Positions 15,940 through 23,205 are shown, counted from the stretch's first letter. The stretch: DNA of 40,861 bases from CAZUSU01 sp964623315 (GCA_964623315.1 CAZUSU010000031.1:1-40861); one strand, 5' to 3'. Translations and numbers: made by a program. Notes: a model not told the origin generated them from the sequence alone.

Positions 15940-16577
15940 CGCAGTTTGAGGGTCAGCACCGATTAATTTTAATTGGTCCACAGGGTTCAGGCAAGGGAAC
16001 ACAAGGCGAGCTGTTACAGGTGTATTTGCAAATTCCGACCATTTCTACCGGCCAATTGTGTAGAACGGAAATAGAAAAAGGGACAGAACGCGGTGCGGCC
16101 ATTGCTTCTGCCGTGGCAAGTGGCACGTTGGTCGCCGATGAAACGGTAACTGCCATGCTCAAAGAACGGATCACTGAATATGATGCGACGGAAGGGTTTA
16201 TTATTGATGGTTTTCCGCGTACGGTGGCGCAGGCGCGCTCGTCGCTCGCATGGCTTTGTCCTACGCGCGTGATTGTTTTTGAACTTGATGATGTTTCTGC
16301 GGTGGAACGCATGTCCGCGCGTCGCGCCTGTCAAAAGTGTCGGTATAAAACAACGGCGACGTTTGTGGCGGCACACGGTGACACGTGTCCGCGTTGTTTT
16401 TCCAGATTGGTGCAACGCGACGACGACAATCCTCGCGCTATTGCACAACGGCTCGCCAGTTATCGCGCGACGTCGCAACCGATTATTGATTTTTACACGG
16501 AACACAAATTAGCGCAAAAATTTAATGCGTCGCTTTCCATTCCGCTCATTTTTATGGAAGTGGCGCATACGCTATGA
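15936..16577 (+). CDS. adk: Adenylate kinase with zinc-type LID
   Basis: Interconverts ATP + AMP and 2 ADP; 213 residues. The P-loop GPQGSGKGT is at 14-22, the AMP-binding segment includes STGQLCR, and DGFPRT follows near residue 91. The LID carries CQKC and CPRC pairs, the four-Cys zinc LID. In CPR bacteria, which usually lack de novo purine synthesis, it would mainly maintain adenylate balance. It overlaps both secY and map by 4 nt. Confidence 0.97.
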   Translation: MTQFEGQHRLILIGPQGSGKGTQGELLQVYLQIPTISTGQLCRTEIEKGTERGAAIASAVASGTLVADETVTAMLKERITEYDATEGFIIDGFPRTVAQARSSLAWLCPTRVIVFELDDVSAVERMSARRACQKCRYKTTATFVAAHGDTCPRCFSRLVQRDDDNPRAIAQRLASYRATSQPIIDFYTEHKLAQKFNASLSIPLIFMEVAHTL

Positions 16578-17380
16578 ATAATGACAGGGTAAAAACGCCA
16601 GAAGCGCTTGCGGCCATTCGTGCCGGTGGAATAATTTTGGGAAATGTTTTGGCCGCTGTTGCCGCAACCGTTGCGCCGGGCGTTACCACTAAATCACTTG
16701 ATGAACTGGCAGAAAAATTAATTCGCGCACACGGCGGCGTGCCGGCATTTTTAGGGTATCGTGTTTCCACAAAAGATCCGCCATTTCCGGCAACGCTGTG
16801 TGTGTCAGTGAACGATGAAGTGGTGCACGGCATTCCTTCAGCGACGCGCGTACTGGTTGAGGGAGACATTATTGGTTTGGATATTGGCATGGCGTGGGCG
16901 CCGACTGGCGCGAGCCGACAATATTTTACGGACACCGCAGTGACGGTTGCCGTAGGAAACATTTCAGATGAACGCTCTGCGCTCATGAAGCGTACGCAGG
17001 CATCGCTTGAGGCCGGTATTGCCGCGGCGCGTTCCGGCGCATACATTCATGACATCAGCCATGCCATTCAAACATCGCTCGCCGCATATCCGTACGGGAT
17101 CGTGCGCGATCTCGTGGGGCACGGAGTCGGTTATGCGGTACACGAACCGCCACAGGTGCCAAATTATTTTGAAGCGCGGGCGCCGCGTGTGGAATTAATT
17201 TCCGGCATGGTGTTGGCGCTGGAGCCAATGGTTAACCTCGGTGGCGCCGCCGTGTTTACGGATACGGATGGCTGGACCATAAAAACGCGCGACAAAAGCG
17301 CCAGCGCGCACTACGAGCACACCATTATTATCACCGACACGGGCGCAGAGGTTGTCACGAGACGGCCGGATGGTGCATAA
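16574..17380 (+). CDS. map: Methionine aminopeptidase, type I
   Basis: Removes the initiator Met from nascent proteins; 268 residues, creatinase fold, two-metal site. Metal and catalytic residues are visible in order: His in VVHGIPS, Asp in GLDIGMAW, Asp in FTDTAVTVAV, His in GHGVGYAVHEPPQVPN, Glu in LALEPMV and Glu in HYEHTIIITDTG. There is no N-terminal SH3-binding extension, so it is type Ia. In many bacteria infA, rpmJ, rpsM, rpsK and rpoA follow; here the run ends and ruvX comes next. Confidence 0.97.
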   Translation: MNNDRVKTPEALAAIRAGGIILGNVLAAVAATVAPGVTTKSLDELAEKLIRAHGGVPAFLGYRVSTKDPPFPATLCVSVNDEVVHGIPSATRVLVEGDIIGLDIGMAWAPTGASRQYFTDTAVTVAVGNISDERSALMKRTQASLEAGIAAARSGAYIHDISHAIQTSLAAYPYGIVRDLVGHGVGYAVHEPPQVPNYFEARAPRVELISGMVLALEPMVNLGGAAVFTDTDGWTIKTRDKSASAHYEHTIIITDTGAEVVTRRPDGA

Positions 17381-17381
17381 T
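17352..17381 (+). promoter_or_regulatory. Possible promoter for ruvX-recO inside the end of map
   Basis: TTGTCA (17352-17357), 18-bp spacer, CATAAT (17376-17381), lying over the last codons of map and about 23 nt before the ruvX ATG. Confidence 0.4.
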
Positions 17382-17403
17382 GAGTTCATGAGACATTATT
17401 TTT

Positions 17404-17808
17404 ATGCCACTACTTGGTTTTGATTTTGGTGACGCGCGCATCGGTGTTGCCATTGTGCCGGACGATACGTCCTTTGCTCTGCCGCTCACTACCATAGATG
17501 GTGCGCCGGAAGCGCGCGACGCCGCAATTTTGGATTTGGTTAAGAAACATTCGCCACACAAAATTATTGTGGGCCTTCCCATAACCATGCGTGGTAAAGA
17601 GGGTGAGCAAGCAGAAGTGGCGCGTGCATTTGCCCGCGAAATTAATGAAAAATTTGGTGTTGAAGTTGAATTGATTGACGAACGCATGACATCCGCGAGT
17701 GCCGTGGCGGCGGGCGCAGTGGACATTGACGCGTCGTCGGCCGCATTTATTTTGGATACGTATTTAGCAAAGGCGGGTACCGGTGTGCGCGATGAATTTG
17801 ACCTATAA
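17404..17808 (+). CDS. ruvX: Putative pre-16S rRNA nuclease / Holliday junction resolvase RuvX (YqgF)
   Basis: YqgF-family nuclease with an RNase H-like fold, 134 residues, implicated in 16S rRNA 5' end maturation and, by homology, in Holliday junction cleavage. LGFDFGDARIGVAI carries the first acidic residue, IVGLPITMRGKEGEQA the middle motif, and LIDERMTSASA followed by DASSAAFILDTYL the remaining acidic residues. No SD is visible. The downstream recO overlaps by 17 nt. Confidence 0.93.
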   Translation: MPLLGFDFGDARIGVAIVPDDTSFALPLTTIDGAPEARDAAILDLVKKHSPHKIIVGLPITMRGKEGEQAEVARAFAREINEKFGVEVELIDERMTSASAVAAGAVDIDASSAAFILDTYLAKAGTGVRDEFDL

Positions 17809-18445
17809 CGATCGCGCGTTGGTTCTGCGGCGGGAGCGCTGGCGCGAAAACGATAAACGCGTCACGCTTTATACGTTTGAGCATGGAAAAATTGACGCCG
17901 TTGCCGTGGGTGCGTCGCGGATTTTAAGTAAACTGGGGTCACATTTGGAACCGCTCTGTGAAGCGTCGGTGATGATTGCGGCGGGGCGGCGCGGAAGTGG
18001 AGAAAAAATTGCACAGGCCGTAACGGAGCGTGTTTTTATCGGTTCAAACAATGACACTTTTTTTAGTGAACGCGTTGCGGCTTTAGGACTTGTTGCGCGC
18101 GTCGTTGATCATTTTACCGAACGCTACGCGCCAGATCCGTCGCTGTATGCATTGGCGCGCGAAGGGTGGCATACGCTTTCGCGACAACCAACGGCAGAGC
18201 TTTTGTCCGGCGAATTAGGAATTATTTTGTACGCACTACTCGCGCACGCCGGATCTGCGCCGCAATTTGAGCGATGCGTAGTGTGTAGCCAGAGTGGCGC
18301 AGATATTTCGTTTAAAAAATTTTCCGCATCCGAGGGAGGGGTAGTGTGCACCGACTGTCCGACGCCGCGCGATGCCGTGTTGTTTAGCGCACCGACGCCG
18401 CGCGTTATGTATATAAAAGAATTTTTGCGCTGGCGGGGCGTGTGA
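17792..18445 (+). CDS. recO: DNA repair protein RecO
   Basis: RecO, 217 residues, anneals ssDNA and loads RecA with RecR in gap repair. The N-terminal OB fold begins DRALVLRRERWRENDKRVTL, and the C-terminal part holds a zinc-finger-like CVVC and CTDC pair around residues 157-183. I use ATG 17792 rather than the GTG 9 nt earlier; both overlap ruvX. Confidence 0.9.
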   Translation: MNLTYNDRALVLRRERWRENDKRVTLYTFEHGKIDAVAVGASRILSKLGSHLEPLCEASVMIAAGRRGSGEKIAQAVTERVFIGSNNDTFFSERVAALGLVARVVDHFTERYAPDPSLYALAREGWHTLSRQPTAELLSGELGIILYALLAHAGSAPQFERCVVCSQSGADISFKKFSASEGGVVCTDCPTPRDAVLFSAPTPRVMYIKEFLRWRGV

Positions 18446-18474
18446 TTGTCATTTTTGGTTGGTGCGTGTAATCT
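18446..18474 (+). promoter_or_regulatory. Weak candidate promoter for pyrB
   Basis: TTGTCA (18446-18451), overlapping the region just after the recO stop, 17-bp spacer, TAATCT (18469-18474). The -10 matches poorly, so this is tentative. Confidence 0.3.
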
Positions 18475-18504
18475 GTATCTGACCAGAACCAACGGGAGGT
18501 AGTC

Positions 18505-19497
18505 ATGCGGCAACATGTCATTCGATCACAGGATTTTACGCTTGAGGATTTGGCACAGATCTTCAGGCGCGCCGATAAGTTTCGGCATATGATGGACGAG
18601 CCGGACGGGCGGCGTCGCCTGCGCAAACGGTTGCGTGGACGGATTGTCAATGTGGCGTTCTACGAACCGTCAACGCGCACGCTGTCATCGTTCGTGAACG
18701 GCGCACAGCATCTCGGGGCGCAGGTTTTTCACACCGCAGATGCGGGTGCCACCTCTTCGGCGGTCAAGGGCGAAACGTTTGCGCACACCGTTCGCATGTT
18801 CGCCGGTTATCGGCCGGACGTGTTGGTGGTTCGTCATAAAGAAGAAGGGCGTCTCGCCGAAGGTGCGCGCATTTTGCGGCGTATCGGTTCGCGCACGCAT
18901 CTCATCAACGCGGGTGACGGGCCGGGTCAACATCCGACGCAGGCGCTTCTGGACGTGTACACGCTCCAGCGCGAGTTGGGGCGCGTTGACGGCATAAAGA
19001 TTATGATGGGCGGTGATCTGAAGCACGGTCGTACCGTGCGGTCGCTCGCGTATCTGCTGACGCGGTATCGCGATGTCGTCATCACGTTTGCCGCGCCGGA
19101 AGATCTGCAGATCGGCGCTGACATTCTGGCGCATCTGGACGAGCACGGCGTGAAATATCAGCTCCTCGGCGCTGAATTTCGTGACGCGCTGGCGGCACAG
19201 CACGCGGTGTACTGGACGCGACTGCAACTGGAGCGCGTCGTACATGAAGATGTCGCGGAGCAGAAGCGTCTGCGTGACGCGCTGGCACATCTGCAACGTG
19301 AACAGTTCTGCATTGGTGAGCGCGATCTGCATCTCATGCGCATCGATGCCGTGCTCATGCATCCGCTTCCCATCAACGACGCGGTGCGCGAGATCGCACT
19401 GGAAGTTGAAAATGACGAGCGGTGCGCGATTTTTCGTCAGGCCGAAAACGGAATGTACGTGCGCATGGCACTGCTCGACATTCTCGTTAATGGCTAA
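18505..19497 (+). CDS. pyrB: Aspartate carbamoyltransferase catalytic chain
   Basis: Condenses carbamoyl phosphate with L-aspartate, the first committed step of pyrimidine synthesis; 330 residues. Carbamoyl-phosphate-binding YEPSTRTLSSF (about 54-64), the catalytic-loop SSAVKGE, GQHPTQALLDVYT, GDLKHGRTVRSL and the HPLP motif near the C-terminus are all intact. A strong SD (GGGAGGT, 18494-18500) precedes the ATG, unlike core genes here, and codon use is richer in G+C. No other pyrimidine gene is in the window, so it may be an acquired stand-alone gene or serve salvage-linked metabolism. Confidence 0.95.
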   Translation: MRQHVIRSQDFTLEDLAQIFRRADKFRHMMDEPDGRRRLRKRLRGRIVNVAFYEPSTRTLSSFVNGAQHLGAQVFHTADAGATSSAVKGETFAHTVRMFAGYRPDVLVVRHKEEGRLAEGARILRRIGSRTHLINAGDGPGQHPTQALLDVYTLQRELGRVDGIKIMMGGDLKHGRTVRSLAYLLTRYRDVVITFAAPEDLQIGADILAHLDEHGVKYQLLGAEFRDALAAQHAVYWTRLQLERVVHEDVAEQKRLRDALAHLQREQFCIGERDLHLMRIDAVLMHPLPINDAVREIALEVENDERCAIFRQAENGMYVRMALLDILVNG

Positions 19498-19514
19498 AGG
19501 AGAAGGGGAGGAAG

Positions 19515-19567
19515 ATGACGGGTCAGGCGTTTGCACAGCGTGCAGATGGCTGACCCAATTTATTTTT
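19515..19567 (+). terminator. Terminator of pyrB, containing a 12-codon frame
   Basis: GGGTCAG (19520-19526) pairs with CTGACCC (19550-19556), with a small inner TGCA/TGCA hairpin, followed by a T-rich tract (19557-19567). An ATG at 19515 with a strong purine-rich SD (AGGAGAAGGGGAGG) opens a 12-codon frame (MTGQAFAQRADG) that ends inside the stem. It may be chance or a gene remnant. Confidence 0.65.
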
Positions 19568-19616
19568 AAAAAAAAGTGACCCTCGACCATCAGGTTACGG
19601 CACTGCTGGTCGAGGG
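19568..19616 (-). terminator. Terminator of the unknown gene 19628-20191
   Basis: Minus strand: a perfect 10-bp stem (19607-19616 with 19580-19589) followed by eight T (complement of A 19568-19575). It faces the pyrB terminator, closing two convergent units. Confidence 0.8.
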
Positions 19617-19627
19617 GGGGGGTTGTT

Positions 19628-20191
19628 TTAATCGGGAACGCGCAGGTGATCGAAATGGTTTTTCCAAAATTCAATCGCCGCGCCTTCGCCAAGATGTGCG
19701 TGGTATGGCGTGTGGTCGTGGGAAAGAGCCATCGCCACCAGCAACGTCAGTACGGCGTCTTCGGGGAAGCCATCGAGTCCGCTGAATGCGATGGCAAGCG
19801 CGAGGACATCAGAACGAGCGCTTTTGATGCCGATGCCAACGCCGCTCGCGAGGTTGCCGTCTTGAGCCAAGGTGGAAGAGTGCACAACCTCGGCGGACGG
19901 ATCTTGGAGTACCCCGCCGATTACATCTAATGCTTGCATGCTGTGGCGAGCCCTCTGGTCGTTCGGAAGGGATCCGATCACGCGGTGCATAAGGTGAATC
20001 CTCTGCCGGCCGTCGAACAGTGCCGCCGAAAGGTACCCGCCAGCGGCTGATTCAGGCACGTGAAATCGAGAGAGGTACCCTGGCGGTAGCCACGGAAATC
20101 CTTCAGATAGCGAGGTCGCGAGCGAACCGAGCACCTGCACCGCACGTTGATGATCAGATGTCGGCTCCCTGTGACGTTGTGGCTGAATCAC
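19628..20191 (-). CDS. Unknown protein, single-gene cassette
   Basis: 187 residues, no family recognised and no membrane segment or signal peptide. Its C-terminal half holds a His-rich stretch, SHDHTPYHAHLGEG (about 156-169), and another His cluster (RIHLMHRVIG) lies near residues 64-73; metal binding is possible but unproven. The start is GTG 20191 with AAAAAGGAG just upstream. A promoter (TTGCAA, 17 bp, TAGATT) and a strong terminator bracket the gene. Codon use is richer in G+C than the neighbouring YdcF gene and the ribosomal genes, suggesting separate origin. Confidence 0.7.
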   Translation of the reverse strand: MIQPQRHREPTSDHQRAVQVLGSLATSLSEGFPWLPPGYLSRFHVPESAAGGYLSAALFDGRQRIHLMHRVIGSLPNDQRARHSMQALDVIGGVLQDPSAEVVHSSTLAQDGNLASGVGIGIKSARSDVLALAIAFSGLDGFPEDAVLTLLVAMALSHDHTPYHAHLGEGAAIEFWKNHFDHLRVPD

Positions 20192-20236
20192 GGAAACTCC
20201 TTTTTAGTGTCGTGCCGAGTGTGTCGGCGCACGGGC

Positions 20237-20265
20237 AATCTAGCAGATGTAGTTATTTTTTGCAA
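20237..20265 (-). promoter_or_regulatory. Promoter of the unknown gene 19628-20191
   Basis: Minus strand: TTGCAA (20265-20260), 17-bp spacer, TAGATT (20242-20237), leaving a leader of about 40 nt with a short GTGC/GCAC hairpin. The remaining stretch to 20470 shows no gene or clear signal. Confidence 0.6.
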
Positions 20266-20470
20266 GTGTATGTGCCGCGACCCCCCTGTTCGTTAGCTGT
20301 CAATTGTGAGTATGTCATATGTGCGATGTCCAACAATCAAATTTTCCGCAGTTCGCACGGACAAACTATAACAGTTCCACTCTTCTTTTGAAATTCAACT
20401 TGTATCATCGCTGTGCTGAGCGATCATGCCATTCAAGCTGGTTGCCATGTATAAAATGATTTTCATAAAT

Positions 20471-21031
20471 TTACAGTTCCGCTAAATCGCCTTTGGCGAG
20501 ATACATTTTTATTTTTTCTACTTCTTCCATTACTTTTTTATTTCCATTTTCTGTCTCGTACCAATTATTTTTAGTAAATGGATGCTGCGCCACGGCATAA
20601 GCCGCAGATTTGAGTTGAATATTTTTAGGAACGTGTTTTCGTAAAGTCATGAGTGCTCTGCGAGCATGATAATTTTTTACAACGGCAGTTATCGTGTGAA
20701 TATTTTGTAATCCTAATTTTTTTTCAATAATTATAATTGAAAAGAGAACATTCTCTAAAGTATTTGTTGATTTATTCTCAGTCAAAATATCTCTCTTTGG
20801 CACACCAAGTTTTTCCAATGCTATCGCCATTACATCACCCTCAATAATTCCATTGGTGGGACTGTTTCCCCCACTCACAATTATTTTTGGGACAAAGCCG
20901 TTTTTATATAACTCTGCTGCCTTTTCAATGGATTCTTTCCATGCGTTCCGCGTCCCAAAAACCAGAGCAATATCTCCGTTTGGATTTTTGTCGTCAAGAA
21001 AAATATAATTTGTTATTTCATCCGTATTCAT
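20471..21031 (-). CDS. YdcF/SanA-like DUF218 protein
   Basis: 186 residues, soluble, matching the DUF218 (ElyC/SanA/YdcF) fold: an opening strand DIALVFGTRN, then GFVPKIIVSGGNS (the conserved SGG after the second strand), a conserved acidic segment (EGDVMAIALEKLGVP), TENKSTNTLENVLFS, and a YHARRALMTLRKH motif. Related proteins act in envelope or cofactor-linked functions, but no reaction is firmly known for most. It is markedly A+T-rich, unlike either the core genes or the G+C-rich cassettes, so it may have come from a third source. No SD is seen; it may be read from the tRNA-Ser transcript. Confidence 0.8.
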   Translation of the reverse strand: MNTDEITNYIFLDDKNPNGDIALVFGTRNAWKESIEKAAELYKNGFVPKIIVSGGNSPTNGIIEGDVMAIALEKLGVPKRDILTENKSTNTLENVLFSIIIIEKKLGLQNIHTITAVVKNYHARRALMTLRKHVPKNIQLKSAAYAVAQHPFTKNNWYETENGNKKVMEEVEKIKMYLAKGDLAEL

Positions 21032-21042
21032 TTTAATGGTAC

Positions 21043-21068
21043 ATCACGCCACCTTTCCAAGGTGGTGC
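21043..21068 (-). other. Copy of the tRNA-Ser anticodon arm in front of the YdcF-like gene
   Basis: Minus strand reads GTGCACCACCTTGGAAAGG then TGGCGTG, a near copy of the anticodon arm of the adjacent tRNA-Ser. One stem pair has changed on both sides (CCGCC to CCACC and GGCGG to GGTGG), so pairing is preserved. No acceptor or T arm is attached. It sits 12 nt before the ATG at 21031. Confidence 0.6.
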
Positions 21069-21103
21069 ACTCGTCCTGAGCATCTTTGATGTATTGAATT
21101 TAA

Positions 21104-21192
21104 TGCGGAGAGGAGGAGATTCGAACTCCTGGTGCCTTGCGACACGCCGCCTTTCCAAGGCGGTGCACTAGACCACTATGCGACCTCTCCGC
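21104..21192 (-). tRNA. tRNA-Ser(GGA)
   Basis: Cloverleaf on the minus strand: acceptor GCGGAGA/TCTCCGC, anticodon loop with GGA, a long variable arm as expected for class II tRNA-Ser, and T arm AGGAGTTCGAATCTCCT. CCA is not encoded. The bases outside the acceptor stem are also complementary (GAATTTAAT before, ATTAAATTC after), extending the stem by nine pairs. The base after the acceptor is A, where Ser tRNAs usually have G73. Confidence 0.9.
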
Positions 21193-21210
21193 ATTAAATT
21201 CAAGTTTTAG

Positions 21211-21268
21211 GTAGAAGCTCGAATAAACTCACTCAGTGAGTTTATTCCCACTATGCGATCCCTCCGCC
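21211..21268 (-). repeat. tRNA-Ser 5'-half copy joined to a perfect hairpin (module 2)
   Basis: Minus strand: bases 21268-21248 read GGCGGAGGGATCGCATAGTGG, nearly identical to the first 20 nt of the real tRNA-Ser. A perfect 13-bp inverted repeat with a 1-nt centre (21235-21247 and 21221-21233) follows, then GAGCTTCTAC. The anticodon, variable and T arms are absent. Confidence 0.7.
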
Positions 21269-21283
21269 ATGCAAACAATTGTT

Positions 21284-21345
21284 GTAGATGCTCGCGTAAA
21301 CTGAAATTGTTCAGTTTACGCCCTCTCTGCGACCTCTCTCGCGCC
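21284..21345 (-). repeat. tRNA-Ser 5'-half copy joined to a perfect hairpin (module 1)
   Basis: Minus strand: bases 21345-21322 contain GAGAGAGGTCGCAGAGAGG, a degenerate copy of the tRNA-Ser 5' end. A perfect 12-bp stem with a 4-nt loop (21310-21321 and 21294-21305) follows, then GAGCATCTAC. The order (half tRNA, hairpin, GAGCWTCTAC) is the same as in module 2. Confidence 0.65.
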
Positions 21346-21363
21346 ACACACTAATTCGTCAAC

Positions 21364-21392
21364 ATTGTACCAGCACCTCTCTCAACATTCAA
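21364..21392 (-). promoter_or_regulatory. Promoter of the tRNA-Ser unit
   Basis: Minus strand: TTGAAT (21392-21387), 17-bp spacer, TACAAT (21369-21364). A transcript from here would pass through modules 1 and 2 before the tRNA. It is back to back with the asnS promoter, the two -35 boxes being 2 bp apart. Confidence 0.6.
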
Positions 21393-21394
21393 GC

Positions 21395-21423
21395 TTGCCC
21401 TCCCGCCGGCCTTCCGCTATAAT
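21395..21423 (+). promoter_or_regulatory. Promoter of asnS, leaderless type
   Basis: TTGCCC (21395-21400), 17-bp spacer, consensus TATAAT (21418-21423). The asnS ATG starts at 21433, only 9 nt past the -10, so the mRNA should begin at or within a few bases of the start codon. Confidence 0.7.
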
Positions 21424-21432
21424 TCTTCCGCT

Positions 21433-22725
21433 ATGGTTGACATTTCTACACTTACCTCATCGGTCGGCGCGTCAGTACAGATTTCCGGCTGGGCGTACAA
21501 TTTTCGTTCCAGCGGATCTATTTTCTTTTTGCAATTGCGCGACGGCACGGGTCGCATACAGATTGTGTTCAGCAAAGCCGATGTATCGCCGGAAACGTGG
21601 GGCACACTTGAAGCTCTTACGATGGAATCGTCCGTGCGTGTTACCGGCGTGGTACAGCAAGAACCGCGCGCGCCGTCGGGAATAGAACTGGTGGGTGCAG
21701 AGTGCGAATTGATCGCCGGTACTGCCGCCGAATTTCCCATTTCAAAAAAAGAGCACGGTGTGGAATTTTTAATGGACCATCGTCATTTGTGGTTGCGTTC
21801 GGCGCGTCAAGAGGCAATCATGCGCGTGCGCAATGAAATTGAATTTGCGCTTCGCCAGTTTTTTTACGAAAAAAATTTTGTGCTCACGGACGCGCCGATT
21901 TTTACGCCCAATGCGTGCGAAGGCACCAGCGAACTATTCAAAGTAAAATATTTTGATGACGTGGCGTATTTGTCACAATCCGGCCAATTATATTTGGAAG
22001 CAACCAGCGTCGCACTCAAACGCACGTACTGTTTTGGCCCCACCTTTCGTAGTGAAAAATCAAAAACGCGCCGTCATCTGACAGAGTTTTGGATGTTGGA
22101 AGCCGAGGCGAGCTTCATGGACCAAACAGAAAATATGGCTCTGCAGGAAGAAATGATGGTGTACGTCGTGCGGCGTGTGTTGGAGCGGCGGCAGGATGAT
22201 CTGAAAATTATTGAGCGCGATGTGGCTCCACTGGAAACGACTTCGCAGGGCGCGTTTCCGCGCATTCGCTACACGGATGCGGTGGCGCAATTACAAAAAC
22301 TCGGCAGTGACATAAAAGACGGCGATGACTTGGGCGCCGACGACGAAACAATTCTCACCAAGCAGTACGACCGCCCGATTTTTATTACGCACTATCCGGT
22401 AGAAATAAAATCGTTTTACATGAAGCCGGATCCGGCGGATCCGCGATTTGTGCTTAACGCAGACCTGTTGGCGCCAGAAGGGTATGGCGAAATCATCGGC
22501 GGCTCACAGCGCATTGATGATTTGAAATTATTGGAGGAGCGCATCGCGGCACACGGTTTACCGACCGCGGCGTTTGAGTGGTATCTGGACATTCGTCGTT
22601 TTGGTAGTGTGCCGCACGCCGGTTTTGGCATTGGTTTGGAACGCACCGTCGCGTGGATTTGCGGTCTTGAACACGTGCGCGAAACCATTCCGTTTGCGCG
22701 GTTGATGAATCGGTTGACACCGTAG
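21433..22725 (+). CDS. asnS: Asparaginyl-tRNA synthetase
   Basis: Class IIb synthetase charging tRNA-Asn, 430 residues (normal for the bacterial enzyme). The N-terminal OB fold binds the anticodon (VQISGWAYNFRSSGSIFFLQ). In the catalytic domain, motif 2 reads FGPTFRSEKSKTRRHLTEFW and motif 3 GFGIGLERTVAWICGLEHVR. ALRQFFYEKNFVLTDAPIFT is motif 1. Its presence argues for direct Asn-tRNA formation rather than sole reliance on the GatCAB route. The transcript appears leaderless. Confidence 0.97.
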   Translation: MVDISTLTSSVGASVQISGWAYNFRSSGSIFFLQLRDGTGRIQIVFSKADVSPETWGTLEALTMESSVRVTGVVQQEPRAPSGIELVGAECELIAGTAAEFPISKKEHGVEFLMDHRHLWLRSARQEAIMRVRNEIEFALRQFFYEKNFVLTDAPIFTPNACEGTSELFKVKYFDDVAYLSQSGQLYLEATSVALKRTYCFGPTFRSEKSKTRRHLTEFWMLEAEASFMDQTENMALQEEMMVYVVRRVLERRQDDLKIIERDVAPLETTSQGAFPRIRYTDAVAQLQKLGSDIKDGDDLGADDETILTKQYDRPIFITHYPVEIKSFYMKPDPADPRFVLNADLLAPEGYGEIIGGSQRIDDLKLLEERIAAHGLPTAAFEWYLDIRRFGSVPHAGFGIGLERTVAWICGLEHVRETIPFARLMNRLTP

Positions 22726-22742
22726 CGCTGATGGGGCATGAT
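22714..22742 (+). promoter_or_regulatory. Promoter of hicB-hicA within the end of asnS
   Basis: TTGACA (22714-22719) lies over the last asnS codons, 17-bp spacer, CATGAT (22737-22742). The hicB ATG at 22749 is 6 nt past the -10, again a leaderless arrangement. HicB-family antitoxins usually autoregulate, so this is the likely repressed site. Confidence 0.55.
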
Positions 22743-22748
22743 GTAGAT

Positions 22749-23006
22749 ATGAAATATAAATTGCGCTATACTGTGGTTTTAAAACCAGAACCAGAGGGCG
22801 GCTACACCGCCGTTGTTCCTGCGTTACCCGGTTGTGTCACCTACGGCAAAACCATTAAAGAGGCAAAAGTCATGGCAGCAGAAGCGATTAATGGGTATAT
22901 CGTGAGCTTACAAAAACATCATGAGCCAATTCCGCGAGAGGGTGAATTGAAACAGTATTTTCAAAATATTCAGGTAACAGGGGGGTATGTCACCGCGGTT
23001 GCATAG
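22749..23006 (+). CDS. hicB: HicB-like antitoxin
   Basis: 85 residues, partial RNase H-like fold of the HicB type: YTVVLKPEPEGGYTAVVPAL, PGCVTYGKTIKEAKVMAAEA and INGYIVSLQKHHEPIP match the short HicB core. It lacks an obvious C-terminal DNA-binding helix-turn-helix or ribbon-helix-helix, so any autoregulation would need another surface. It precedes hicA and overlaps it by 20 nt, the reverse of the classical hicA-hicB order but common elsewhere. Confidence 0.9.
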   Translation: MKYKLRYTVVLKPEPEGGYTAVVPALPGCVTYGKTIKEAKVMAAEAINGYIVSLQKHHEPIPREGELKQYFQNIQVTGGYVTAVA

Positions 23007-23205
23007 TATTACTCCTCGTAAATTGGCGCGCTATTTGCTGGCGCAAGGGTTTGTTTTAGATCATGTGCATGGGAGTCATTATATATACCGTCATCCGCAT
23101 GATGGTCGGCGTGTTGTGCTTCCTTTTCATACCAAAGATATTCCTCGCGGCACACTGCACACAATCCTACGTCAGGCAGGTATTGGTCTGGACGAATTTA
23201 ATTGA
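22987..23205 (+). CDS. hicA: HicA-like mRNA interferase toxin
   Basis: 72 residues with the double-stranded-RNA-binding-like fold of YcfA/HicA. The helix ITPRKLARYLLAQGF, the catalytic-His segment HVHGSHYIYRHP and VVLPFHTKDIPRGTLHTILR with QAGI at the end are diagnostic. It cleaves mRNA and tmRNA when not bound by HicB. A G-rich SD (GGGGGG) is placed inside hicB, 2 nt before the ATG. Confidence 0.92.
   Translation: MSPRLHSITPRKLARYLLAQGFVLDHVHGSHYIYRHPHDGRRVVLPFHTKDIPRGTLHTILRQAGIGLDEFN

Noticed and set aside
18685..19692. 335-codon minus-strand frame opposite pyrB
   Set aside because: Antisense shadow caused by G+C-rich codons; pyrB carries all catalytic motifs.
20020..20391. 123-codon plus-strand open frame
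   Set aside because: It lies antisense to the cassette gene 19628-20191 and across its promoter; composition is not protein-like.
21211..21345. Possibility that the two half-tRNA modules are functional tRNAs
   Set aside because: Neither has an anticodon arm, T arm or closing acceptor strand.
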